From Leptasterias polaris (taxonomy: Eukaryota > Echinodermata > Asteroidea > Forcipulatida > Asteriidae), in the NCBI GenBank assembly GCA_037783415.1, contig JAZGTN010000002.1:3720001-3784000 (forward strand): DNA of 64,000 nucleotides, written 5' to 3'. The notes under the pieces were generated by a model, which was given only the letters and a program-made list of their open reading frames with translations, was not told where the DNA came from and made no database searches. Made by a program: the position numbers and the translations under genes. The first letter of the stretch is position 1; each line of letters starts with the position of its first letter. This document shows positions 40,301 through 54,200 of the stretch, piece after piece.

Positions 40301-43300
40301 GTCAAACTTGCTGGAAAGTTGCCAAGAGTTAGAGGTTGAAAAGCCTAACTTTCAATTTAAGCAAAGAATCAGCGCTTATGGAAGCAGGGAATTCCGCGCT
40401 TACGTCAAGTGTATTTCACTGGTTAGCAAGGAATTTTTGCTTGTGCGCTTGCATAGTCCACGTTACTAGGCATTCTACGCTTACACAGCTAGCGCAGAAA
40501 TTTGGCGCTTGCTCGGTAAGCGGAGAATGGTGATCGCAAGCACAGAATTCGGCGGTAAGCAGAGCCATGATAATGGGTCCAGGTCCAGCCTGTGGTGATT
40601 GTTATAACTGTACCCTCTTGATACATTCACAACATGGTAAAATAGATAACAGAATTGTCTAGTTCCCCCACTTGTAATAGCCATTCTGAATCTGAATCCC
40701 ATTTTACATACAAGGGAACAGACTATTATTACTTTTTATTTTTTCAATGTCTTGATTTGGTTACATACTCTGTTGAGTATTTTTTTTAAAACAAAGAACG
40801 TTAGTCTTTGGGAAGTCAAAGACGAGGTTTTTAGAAATAGACTAAAACAAATGTTCTTTTCTAGTTTATTTTGTTCTTTGCACTACACAGCAAAATTAAG
40901 AAAATGAAAACAACAAATAAATACACAAATTGTTGTTCACTAGAGGGCGCTCTTTGGCTACACCAAACTTTCCCACTAGCATCAGCCTTGAAAATGAATA
41001 AATGATCACAGTTACTACCCGTGGCATATGGTCGATCAACCATGCGTTACTCTCTGAGTTCTTACACCGAGGAAATACAGGGCAGCAGAAAACAAAGTAG
41101 CAGTTTTCCCTGATCATCCCCCCCCCCCCCCTCGGAAAAAAAAGCACACTCACTTTTGTTTTTCATTCGAGTTAGGTCTCTGCTAAGAGACGTGAGGTGT
41201 TACCACACATGGCCCCTCAGGCTAATTTTATGACAACATTTGATGACATTGAGGGAAAATGAAGGTGGGGGGTAGGGGAAGAGAAAGGAATGAGCACGTT
41301 GATCATACTCATGTTGTGTGTATTCGCTGTGTTCACAGAAGGCTAGTTCACGGTCAATGTTAGAAGTGTCTGCCTGATCGAGGTCTTTTGACAATGTTGT
41401 TGACATAAAACATGTCTCGGAGACAATTTAGCGTTGTACTAAAATGTGGTTCTATATAGAAGGTTTCTGGTGTTCTGAATCTCACCACGTAGACCTTGAA
41501 CCGTTGAAAGGCTTGAATTTCAGGGAAAGTGTCCACGAGGCCACAGGTGTTGCACCTTTCTCAAACAAAGACAAGTTATAAACAACAAGAGAAACTGACT
41601 GGGTACATTTGAAATGATTTGGAGGTTGAACAAAGACAAATTTACTATGGCTTCTGACTGGCACCGCCGAATTAGGATGTTGACGTTATAGGGCGACCGC
41701 CGACATCGGACAACGTAGGGCTAGATGGCTCAGTTGCAGTGTCGACACGTTAAACTTGAGGTCGTTGGTTCAAATCCCGCTCTCGTCAATTTCTCTTCGT
41801 TCAACCCCAACTTGTTTTGAAAAGACCAAATATATTTCTTTCTGAGTCTACAGTGTTTGACAAAAATAATAAATGGTGTCCAAATAGATAAAAAAAAGAT
41901 ACTCCATAGCCAACCAGACATCTTGCCGGTTACAGATGCCTCATATTTAAAATTTGTCTCTGGGTAAAAAGTTTGTTTTTCTTTTTTTGAAGCGCTCATT
42001 TTTTTAATGACGGGCATGCAGAGCCAAGTTTCATTCTAAGGACAAAGCAGATCCTTGTATGGTTCAGTTTCTAACTCGAGAACACATGATCCGTGACTGG
42101 AACCTGTTCCCACACTCTAACAACACCTTTCGCAATCGATTTTCTCAATCTTTTGTTCTGGAACTGTTAGAAAACACCTCTTCTGGAACCAAAGTGTGTT
42201 AAATCTGAATGTCGTTGTTTCCATTGGGTTGCCTCAGAGTTTTGCAATTGCTTGTGTGGCATGGTTCATGTACTTTAACAAACAGTTTTCAAACCGCAGC
42301 CAAAAGTTTTTTGCCAACAGCAGGGGGGGCGGACACGGAAAAAGAAAAAGGCGCCATCAACGTTGATACTCATCTCATTCATGAGCATGCCTTACATGCA
42401 TGCAGTCGAATCTCTGTTCATGCAGTCAGGTCGCAGCAATAAAGCGCTCTGATTGGTCCCAGGCTTCATACCAGGAAACGCAGCCTTTGTGTGTCACCCT
42501 GACTGCTCGGTATATCATACCAACACACACAAACTCCAGACGCCGACTGGTCCACACATGAAACCGTTAACGGAAGTTACTATTTAATTCGAACGTTACA
42601 TTTTGAAAATCATAAAAATCGATTGGGTAGAATGGGTGGTTTTTACAAAAAAATTCACAATGGTAGAAAACTATATATTTAAACAAGAACTTGAAAAATC
42701 TCAGGGGTAGAATGGTTCAATTTTTCACTTTCGTCGCGTTTTGTGACACTGTTTTAGGGGTGTCGAAATTTTCGTTCAAAGCAATATTATACATTGATTA
42801 ACGGTATGGTGCTGTTGCCTGGCCATGCGCCTAAATGTTGGAGGGACGAATGCATTTTTAAAATAGTCTTGTCTAGTATTTGTCAAATATTTGCATTTTA
42901 TTCCACTCCAAAAACCTGACAAATAAACTATACATATATAATTGGTAAAATACTGCCTTACTTTTATCTAATTTAATCCATTCGTGTTAATGTAAAAATT
43001 AAACACCCCTATTTTTGTAATGGTACGTTCACACAGCATGGGGGGGGGGAAGAATTGCGCAATATCGTGTCCGCCCCCGCCCCCCCCCCCCCCCCCCCCC
43101 CCCCCTGGCCAACAGGTTGTGTATAGTATTTAACTTTAAATCGATACAGTGCAGAAGCGTATTGTTAACCTTGTTCATTGGTGAAGAGTTGGGATCATCG
43201 TTACAACCTCTTTCCCACTGTAGGTCTGTAGCCAGCCTCTGTCTTTTCTACAGATTTTGTCATGGTAAATGTTCCACCAGTGTGTCTGACCTGGTTCCTC

Positions 43301-46300
43301 CTATCAGGGTGTTTGATTGTGAAACCAGGCTTTCTGTTTGTTCTAACCCATACATTCTTGCTTTGCTGAGATGTAGAACAAAGAACCATTCTAACACTAA
43401 CAGTTGTACTCCATGTTCTGCATCTCTTTCAAACTCCTTACCTGGTGCATGGTTCCTTCCATCCTACAATCTAAACTGTTTCATATCAATTACTACCTTC
43501 AGCTCCCCTGAGTTATTTTCATCTAAAATGTTTTCTTCTTGTAGTCCCTTACCAACAATGGATTTTTACCTTGTGTGGGGTGAACTTGCATTACAAAAAA
43601 ACATGAAAAAAGGTAGTGATGTTTTTAACACTGAACGAAATTATTAAAATGAAAATGATATTGGCGCATACAATTAGTTAAGAATACTCACAAATCACTA
43701 AATATGCAAATTTGTTCAATTTTTAACCCATCAAATTGACTGAGAGTTGTTTATTATTATCAGCTTATTGTTGACGTTCACACGGTGTTGTTTACAAACA
43801 ATGGGCCCTTTCCGGTTGTTATTGGGTCCCATGTGAATGCTTCAGTGACTTTACTCGCCCTCACCAAAGTGATACCAGGCCTGGCGCCAGCATGGTTGGC
43901 CAGGTATGATGTGGTGGTCTTAATTTCACACGGCTTTTAAGCAGAGAAGATAGCGCTTAGCACATTTCTATGCTGAGCAAGATAATTGCCAGGGCACCAC
44001 TTGCAATGATTTAAACTGTATACATTCTGGCAGGTCAACTGTTTCTGCTAAGCCCAATGTTTATGTGCTAAGCGAATTTTTTAGTACTCATTAGCTCAAA
44101 ATGAAAATGTTAGCCTCGTAGCAAACAGTGAGTTTGCTCACCAGATAGAAAGGTTACCAGCCAAATTAAAATGTTGTGTTGGGTGTAAACTGGTTTCCTG
44201 CCTTACTTGGTTGGGGGTTTTTTTTCAAAGAAATTTTGGTGTTTCTGTAAAAAGGGAGATCCCAATTTCATAAAGTTGGTGAAAAGTGAAAAAGAACTTG
44301 CAAAGTATAGAACAAATTTTGCTTAGCAGAAATAGGTTACCAGCTAAAACACCATTAAATTTATATCTTTGTGTCTGGTGCCCTGTGACTAAAAATTGCC
44401 TGGCAACAGCAATAATGAAATTGGTCTCCTGTTGACTAGACCATGGCTAGACCGTGCTGGTGAATTTGTTCATTGCATCACGTCTATTATTTAGCTTTTC
44501 TAGCAGTTTATGGGGTGCATTCTATTGTTGTGGGAACTGTTCCAACGCTGCGTTTATTACAGTCGTTTCATTTCAATTGTCGTGTAACTTTTATGATGGG
44601 GACATTTTATTGCCATTGATGCTCACGTTTTCTCTTTGTAGAAAAAAATGAAAGGGCCTATACTTGATATTGAGAAATTATTTTGGGTTGAACAAAGAGT
44701 CAGTTTCTCTTGTGGTTTATCACTTGGTATTGGGAAATTGGCGTGAATTGTTGACTTGTTTACATTATATCTGTAGAAAATAGTTTACTGGATGCAAAGT
44801 ACATCGTATTTGTGTTTCAAGATTTGCTACTAATTTTACCAGTGCTGGCGTTAATTGTTCAGCAAACATCGATGGTAGAGTAGTAGTACAAAGATTTCTA
44901 CTCTACTATTCTCAAGGTAACTTTCTTACAAAATGTGGATGTTAGGGATGTTAACCTGCTCAGAAGAACAAGAGAATGATCAAATGTCGCGTGACGTTGC
45001 TGAGCAGTTAAGAGCATCGAACACAAGCTTTGGTGTTTCTGATCAGCAGAGTGTGGGTTCGAGTCCCGGTCATGGCACTTGAGCAAGATACTTTACCAGA
45101 ATTGCTTTGTCCTTCAGATGGGACATTAAGCCATAGATCCAGTGTACTGGGATTGGTAGTGCACATAAAAGAACCCAGAACACTTATCAGGGAAGAGTAG
45201 GGGGTTAACCCTGGTGTTTCCGGTTCACAAAGCAAGCACCCTTGTTTGCAGGTTTCCTGAGGATGGCAAGCTTCTTATGATACATCCTTGGTTTCATTAC
45301 CAGAAATGTATGATAACAACAATTACAACATAGATTTAGGGATACCCTTTTCACACTGCCGAGCCACTTCCCAGGGAATAATAACATCAGAAGATTGCCG
45401 GGAATTAAAAGTCCTACCGCCACCCCTTGTTGATTTCAAACCACTGCAATTTTCCTGGGCAAAATGAACATTCAATACGCTAACCCCAAGGTGACCTGGC
45501 TTAACAGCCCTGTTCCCAAGCAGGGCTACCTATCTCCCTGAAAAAATGACCAGCGTTGGCTGTTCAAATATGAAAAGGTCAACCTAATTTTCAACCCAGG
45601 AATTTCTCGCGGAAATTTGTCTAGGTTCGAGTAGGAGAAAAACAGGGCAGCTTTGCCATAAAAAAGGCTGATTGGAACAACAAATTATACAGTTCAGTTT
45701 ACACCAAAAATACAAACTCTTTCATTTTTCCCACGTTATAAATGTGCTGCTTACTGTTAAAAACCTACCTGCAAAAAGTCGGTGTGTTACTAATGGTGTC
45801 CATGTTCTTTAAATGCAGAGGACTTGATGATATTATGGGAGTCCATATTTTACCTCTGATGGTAGGTTTGTAATTGTTCTGCAAAAACTTGCAACAATTG
45901 ATCGGATTAGTGAACGCATGCACTGCAGATGGGAAGAGTTTTCATAGATGATTTCTACAGGTACCACCCTACCCCTAACAGGAACTAGGGCTGAACTCTG
46001 GTACTGAACCCTGCGAACTGGGATTCAAGTCCATTCACATGTTGAATCCCTATTGAGGTTGCTTCAGGGGTGACTGCTCTATATTCCGACACCCCTATGT
46101 TCCGACACCCCTAACCTATGTTCTGACAACCCTATGTTCTGACAACCCTATGTTCCGAAAAACCTATGTTCCGACAACCCTATGATCCGACAACACTATG
46201 TTCCGACAACTCTATGTTACGACACCCCTATGTTCCGACACCCCTATGTTCCGACACTCCTATGTTCCGACACTCCTATGTTCCGACACCCCTATGTTCC

Positions 46301-49300
46301 GACACCCCTATGTTCCGACACCCCTATGTTCCGACACCCCTATGTTCCGACACCCCTATGTTCCGACACCCCTATGTTCCGACAACCCTATGTTCCGACA
46401 ACCCTATGTTCTGAAAACCCCTTGATGATTAAAACATTTGGGTTAGGGTTAGGGTTATAAGTTTAGGAGAATACACTAGGGGTGTCGGAACATAGGGATG
46501 TCAGAACAAAGGGGTGTAACTGTTTCAGGTACTTAAAACAAACTTACAATCATTGTTAACTGTTTCAGGAACTTAAAACAAACTTACAATCATTGTTAAA
46601 TGTTTCAGGTACTTAAAACAAACTTACAATCAATAGGAAAAAAAATGCATATATATGATGGTCCCCTTTGTTGTATTTCTTGTCTGTTTTGGGAATTTGC
46701 GGCAATTTTTAACACCATAAGATATTTCAAGATCCAGTTAATAATAATAATAATAATATGGATTTATATCGCGCTTTATCACACCCAAGGGTGTCTCAAA
46801 GCGCTTCGAACATTATTACCCCTGGTCACTGGGCCATTTATTTCATTCCTTAAACCATCTCAGCTCCCTGGGGAGTATACAGCCTGTGCTGCAATATATG
46901 CGCTACTAAGCTAAATCAATCACAAGAACCATCTCTGCCCTCACAGGTACCCATTTTACCCCTGGGTGGAGAGAAGCAATTATAGTTAAGTGTCTTGCTC
47001 AGGGACACAAGTGTCACGACCGGGACTCGAACCCACACTCCGCTGAACAGAAACACCAGAGCTTGAGTTCGGTGCTCTTAACCGCTCGGCCACGACAGTT
47101 AGATCTGGATTACAAAGTCAGTAGCTTTTATCCTGCAAGTTGAAATCCAGTAATTAGCAGTGGTCACCACAAACAATTCAAAACGATATTTTTAGCATTG
47201 CTTTTCAAAAATACTCCTGCCTAAATGTTTCTTTGTTTTGTACGATTTTCACTCATAATTCATCAAGCATACTACACTCAACTTTGGAATTCTCTCCCTA
47301 AAACTATCGTGGGGATCAAGACGCCTGAGAAATTCAGACAATCTTTGACCAGACACTTTTTTCAGTTTGGCGTGAGTTTCATCGTAAGTCTCTGCCCAAC
47401 TTTCTTTGGAATATACTTTTTTTTTTATTTATTTAAAAATTGCTCTAAGCGCAAAATTTCCTTGTTTCTCGTGTAAATCTTGAAAACAAAAAGTAGGTCA
47501 CTAATTGAACAAATGGATGTTTGGACAGATACCCTTATGTATGGAAGCAGTTGTCCGAGACAATAGATGATGACAATGTGCTGGTAGGTTCTAAAGAGAT
47601 TTGCTGATTAATGATGGGGGATCACACGCGGCTATAAAACCCCATAGTTTTAAATTATGGGAAGCTTTACTGTTGCGTACGAGTAATACCCATATGATTC
47701 TATACATGGTATTTAAGTCCCAGACATGGTTAATTGGTTGTTGAATTTTTTAATGTCGAGGAATTTTTTATGCTAATTTTGTAGGGGGCCGTATTTTGCG
47801 GGCAGTGACTGGCTGTCTAATTTTTTTAGTGTTTCAGGGTTTCGAGAAGGGGGGCGGGTGAAAAACAATTATTTTTGGTGTAAGCATGCAGGAGACAATA
47901 GTCATTAAAAAATATGTATAAATATTTTCAAGCTGCTTTACCGGTAAGCCACCTCAAGTCGTTATACATTGTAAAAATTGATTGGCTTTATTTTCTTGTA
48001 AATATTTGAACGCAAGGTAAAGGTGACGCAGATGTGGCTTGGACTTTTCTAACCGTGGACATTTTAAAAAACGTAAAAAAGAAAATTGTCAAGAATGTTT
48101 TTTTCATACGTTAAAAAAGAAGTCCTTACTTTGCTCTTTGTGGTTCCGGTTTTTAAAAAGTTGGTATGCAGAAAACATTCTGTTATGGTGTGATACATTA
48201 TTCTAAAAACAAAATTTACGTTCTGCGTGAGTTTGAAGGTGTCAATCATTGTATCTCACTTAAAGTAAGCCAGCTGTTCTCACAAAATAAGTACGCCCCA
48301 TTATACAACGAAGCATTTTTGTGTGAGATACAACGTATTCGCACAATCAAGATACATGTACAATGATTTTATCAAAAGCACATTTTAAAACAAACCTTTG
48401 CAGTGTGTTTTCAATTGTCACAATCTTTAACCCCTGCAATGTGTCCAGGCCGATGAAATAGTCTAAATTTTTGGACTGAGTTAATCGGCGCAATTTTTTC
48501 CCCAACGCATTTGTATTGATTACAACACACAGGTGACCTTATGGGTCATGAGTGATGTATCTAACAAAGCAATTTGGCTGGTAACCAGGGCCTAATTTCA
48601 TAGACTAGCTTAAGCAGAAAATACTGCCAAGCAAAAATGAGCTGGGTACCAGTTTCAGATGGTAGTGATATGGTACTTTGGCTGGTAATGTTATTCTTGT
48701 ACGCAACATTTTATTTTGCTCAATGAAATTGGGCCATTTGAGCTGCAATTCACATAGAAATATTGCATAGCAACAACAGGTTACCAACTTTGGTCTGAGT
48801 GCTTGAAAACTCACGAACCATTGTGTTAGAGCACATAAATTTGCTAAGCACGGTAAAAGTCTTGCTTAGGAGATTCCGGCTCCCAGCCAAAGTCACTCAA
48901 TCTAGTATCGCTCATGACTGGTTCCCATCAGCTTTTAGCTTAACCAATATAATTTGTAGAAGCTCTGCTTCATAATTTTATAAAAATCGGACAAAGATTC
49001 TGTTTTGCAGAATGTTTCTATACTAAAGCAGTTTGTACTTGAGCTCTGCTAAATTACTACCTTAGCAAAAAATAATTGAATCACTCACTTGCTAGTTTTG
49101 AACACTTTTTTTCTAGGCTCGGTGCCAGCCAATTTGTTGTCATATCCAGACATGCACTGGTTGAGTGCCTTTTTGCAAATCACATGGTGGAATTGTCTGC
49201 TTGATCGCTCGCTCGTGTACTAAGCCCGAGGCGCCTGTGATGTCATTGGAGGTCTGTGAATACAGAGGGAGCTTTTGTTTGAGTTGCTTGACATTTGAAC

Positions 49301-51188
49301 AGTCAATAGCAAATGGGTCAATGATTTGCAGCTCTCAATTTGCCGGCTGAGTTAGTCTTGCGTTGTCATTTGACTCAAAGCGCCTTTGGATACACTTTAA
49401 TGTAACAGTTTTGAAAGAAAGAAAGAGCGTACTTTTAAAGAATTTTTGGGGTTATCACAAAATAAATATATACATTTAAGCCGGAGTTTAACCATTCTGG
49501 AAAGTCAATTTGACTCACATGATTATTGTTGAGGGTTTCACTCTAGCCAAGGTCTAAAAAGGGGGGTGCAGAATGATAAAGCAGGGGCTGGTATTTGTTC
49601 ACGTAGCCCAAGTAGTCGCATGTATCTATCTAATAATTTCTGGTGGCTGTGTCAAAATGTTGGCTCAAATCCGGGTCGTGGCACTTTAGCCTGTGAGTTG
49701 GATTCTTTAACTGTAATGACAGACTTTGGAATGTTAGTTGGCAGTAAAAAACAGTGGGTAACGTTGCATTGTTTTTCGTGGTTCTGAGCATGAGCACTTT
49801 GCCAAGAAGGAGGGATTCACCTGGTAAGTCTGCTGCTACCAAACAAATGTAGAAAGACTGTACGGGGGAACTGTGAACTAAAGTGTGGTTTTTTGCTTCA
49901 CCTGATTGAAATTTTCACCCCCCCCCCCTTCCAGTCGTCTAGATCTGCTTAATCTCTGCAAAGCTTCTCATAAGTTGGAGAGAACTAATCAATTATCAGA
50001 TTTAAAGTAATTGGTCGTTTGAAAAGAATTGCTAGAAAATTGCTGGTAGTTTTTTATTTTTTGTCTACGTAGATTCTTCCCATTGGCTCCATTAGTTTTA
50101 ATGGTTTTATGGGAGTATGGTATTTTGTCAATATTATGCAGAATCCCCTCCCCTTCCCCCTTTACTAATTCAAATAAATTAGTACAATGACCTTGTCGGC
50201 CTTGTCATTGAACCATTTCAAAACACAGTACAAGCAGTCCTGCTGTGGCTTGAAATGTCCTCTTTTTGACAAACTACAACACTTCATACATGCCTCAATG
50301 ACCCCCAAAAGGTAAACTTATGGTGTCTTTTTTCCTCCGAAAGCTATCAACAAGTTATGAAGGTCAACTGTTGTGTGGTGCCGACAGTGTTTTCAGTTTT
50401 GATCATGGGATGAACAATTGACTGGGCCATATGCCTCGAATTGGGGACAGCAGTGAAAAGAACTCTGTATTGTCTTGATAATGTAATGACACTTTCATCC
50501 AAACAGATAACATAAATACAATAATAATAATAATAATAAAGACTTGTTATGCGCACATATCCACCCTGCTGGGTGTTCAAGGCGCAGTAAACCAAAAAAA
50601 CAAACAAAAGAAAAACAGAAACAACTAAATTATTCCTTGAAAACCTGTGACATTAGATAAGTTTTGAGAAGTGATTTAAATTTTGTGGTACAAAGACAAG
50701 ATCTAAGATTATGTGGTAGAGAGTTCCAGATGCGTGGCGCAGCTACAGAAAAAGACCTGTCACAATACAAATGAAGCATGAAGACGAGGCTCACATGGCA
50801 GATCTGTGCAAAGAGCAAATGAAGCATGAAGACGAGGCTCTACATGCACATGGCAGATCTGTGCAAAGAGCAAATGAAGCATGAAGACGAGGCTCTACAT
50901 GCACATGGCAGATCTGTGCAAAGAGCAAATGAAGCATGAAGACGAGGCTCTACATGCACATGGCAGATCTGTGCAAAGAGCAAATCAAGCAGTCTTTAGA
51001 TCTCCTGCAAGTTATGACTATAAACTTTAAACTCCACACCTGGATTCTGTCCAACCACTATTTGACCTGTCAAAGAAGAAAAAAAGAAATTGATAGGGAG
51101 AGGCTCTATAACAGAAGCCAGGGCTCGAATTTTACATTGGACAGCAGGTCTGAGGCCAGTGATTTTAGCATTGGGCCAGTAAACTCAC

Positions 51189-51223
<35 letters not shown>

Positions 51224-54200
51224 CATTTTTTTTTTCACTTTTAATAATATACTTCACCGTGTACCAACGTGTAATAACAAACAATTTATGTTCAAATGTT
51301 GACTTTGAGTCTGGTAAATATTCAATTATTTTGAGTATCAAAGTATACTTACCCATAAAACAAAAGAGATACATGTAAATCTTCTCTTAGTGCGTGTTCA
51401 AATAAAAACAGTTTACATGTTAAACTTCTCATTTAGATTCTGGTCTTGTTAAATAATTTCTGGTCTGGTAGTTCTTTTGATCTAGAAGCTCTGGTAGAAT
51501 TTTTTCCCCAAATTGGAGCACTGGAAGCTTTGTTTATTTTAAAGCAGTCTGTCATGCTCTAGCTGGTTGGACTTGTTTTCTTTTCTTGCTGTTTTTGTCG
51601 TTGTAACTTATATGTTTGTTTGTGTAAATGTACTTACATTTTTATACTGGCCCGAGAAATGAAATAATGAACAACTATTGAGGTCATGTGAGTGCATTGT
51701 CGCAGAAAATAATCACGGGATGAAATCTGGACTATTCCATTTCGTGAGGAAAAGTAAGATTTCAACAAGTACCGGTATTTGTATTCTGCACGAACTAAAT
51801 ATTCATTCAATATTTGTTTTATGTGGTACACATAGCGATCCTTGACATTTGAAAATTTGTTTTGATAAACTACAAATAGACACGTCCGTCCCACACTCTG
51901 AAAATTCTATTTTAAAAAAAAACCTTCCAAACAACGCGGACGATGACTCTATGTAGACACCTACCTTAGCACGACCTTGTTTCGTTGTGAGGAACGGGCA
52001 TGAATAATTATTTTTTATCATTTTGGTCCCAAGCGTCTGATATTTATCAATATAGAACTCCTATATTAAAATTCAGAGCGTCACACGTTGTGGCGGTAAT
52101 TACATGGCAAAATAAGTATGGCATGCGATCTATGTTTGTGGTATATGATTATAATTATAAATAAACACCCTTTTGATTTAGATTTATTTTGCTCTTCTTG
52201 CGTTTTCAGAGACTTGCTTTCGAGAAGTCACTCTGCAGAATTGGACTCTTTTGTAGGACCTGTGGGAAACGTGTCTTGCTGCATATGAAAGGTAAGCGTA
52301 AGTATGTCCTCAGTTACAGATCCCCAATAGGGCTCGGAGTTTACACTTGACCGCTGGCCTGAGGCCAGAGACTTTAGCTGTGACTCTTGAAGTTTTGAGC
52401 TACAAGCTCCGTGGTCTTGTTGATTCTTCCCCCGAATTCGAGCCCTGCCCAAAATTCAGTGTTCTCTCTTTACGGTGGTTTGCTGTTCAAATGCTAGTTG
52501 ACAGACTAGCTCAGTCTTAAAAAGCATCACTATATAACAGTGTCTTCCCATGCACATGCTTGCGTATTGAGCGGATACGCTATGGTGTTTCAGATTAGCA
52601 CAGTGTGATTTCAGGTTCTGGTCGTGACACTTGTGTCCTTATTGCTTCGTCCTTTCGGATGGTCCTGTGTGTTGTGTAATGCACATAAAACAACCCAGCG
52701 ATAATTAATCAGAGTTTGCCTCAGTGTTTCTGCTGAATGCGCCGAATTGCTTCATAAACCCTTACAAGGTGACCTTATATAAATGTGACTTGAAGTTCAA
52801 AAAACTTAAAAACCTGTCTTTAAAAAAATAATAAATTGGGCCGAACAAAGAACGGGATTTGAACCTGCAACCTTCGGAATATTATGCCGGCCCTCTACCA
52901 CCTGAGCTATCTAGCCCTGTGATGGTGGTCTCTCTAATTTTGTCAATATCTTTGTTCGGGGATGCCAGTCAGAAGCCAAATAACCTGAGCAAAAAAAATT
53001 ATAAAAAAATTAAAATTAATAAACACTCTGAGACGCCCTAGATAAAGCACTATATAAAAACTATATATTAGTTATTATTATTATTGTTATAGCCAAGTCA
53101 TATGTGATATTTGGAAACAGTTTCTGGAGTGTGTAGTACTTTTTTTATTACTGTTTGACGATTTGCAAAAAATTAATTTGTTTCGGAAAACCAACAGCGA
53201 ACAATTCCTGTGATGGTGAACTCAGTCTGATCACAAAATTAAAAGCGTTGTCTCTTGTTTGTTCTCGACTTTCTTAAATGACATCCTGAACTCAATGTTA
53301 AGCCATGTGTATCCCCAAAGTGGATCGACGGGATTCTGACGCGACCGAAAGCAAACCCACGAATACAAAGTATGATTTTTCATACTTATACGATTAAATT
53401 GCTTAATATTTCATGGAGAATGGGGGGGGGGGGGGTACGGTAGTAGACATGTCGATTGGATACCGCCATCCCCTTGATATAAAAAATTCAACAGTGGATT
53501 TATTGATCCGACACTCCACCATTTAACAGCAGAATACGGCCACCAGGCATGGAGTAGATCAGTGGGGGCTTATGGTGGGGCTTTGCCCTCCGGCTCTTGC
53601 CACCCGGCCGTGATTTCCAGCGTCTTGTTGTCCCCTCCTTGTTTTTTTGTTGTTGTTGTGAGTAATGGCGCATTTGAAATGAAGTGGCGTGTGTTTTGAC
53701 TTTGGGGTTGTTGGTATTCATGAGCTTGGGAACAATCAACGCTAAGACTGTACCTGTTGGCTTAGTTGGCTCATGAATATTAATGACGGTGCTGTAAAGG
53801 ATCTGATCCGATGTTGGCGAAGCCAGGGGGGGCACTGGAAGCATTGACTGTCATCAGTTTCCTTAATCTGTTTTTCTGTAGTCTAAAACGGTTGCGGGCA
53901 AGCTCTCGGGTCTACATTTGTCATGGTCTATCTCTTGTGATCAGACGGTTGCACTTGCAATCAAGCAGTTGTGGACTGTTGCTTTGCGTCCATTCCATCC
54001 CGGTCCAACACCTTGAGGGTTGGGCATCTATCACCTACAGTGGGCTTGGGCTATATACGTCCTGGCTTCCAACACCTTGAGGGTTGGGCATCTATCACCT
54101 GCAATGGGCTTTGGCTATATATGTCCTGGCTTCCAACACTTTGAGGGTTGGGCACCTATCACCTGCTGTGGGCTTGGGCTATATACCTCCTGGCTTCCAA

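Noticed and set aside
43117..43647. Independent 176-codon host gene
   Set aside because: The protein resembles LINE ORF ends, begins in flanking sequence after a C tract, and has no splice or promoter context.
45819..45861. Exon joining w25 to w26
   Set aside because: Has GCAG and GTAGGT borders but is open only if two bases are carried in, while w25 ends in phase 0; it does not solve the phase gap.
46166..46460. Three overlapping plus frames with [15 protein letters not shown] repeats
   Set aside because: Product of the 16-bp tandem array being open in all three frames.
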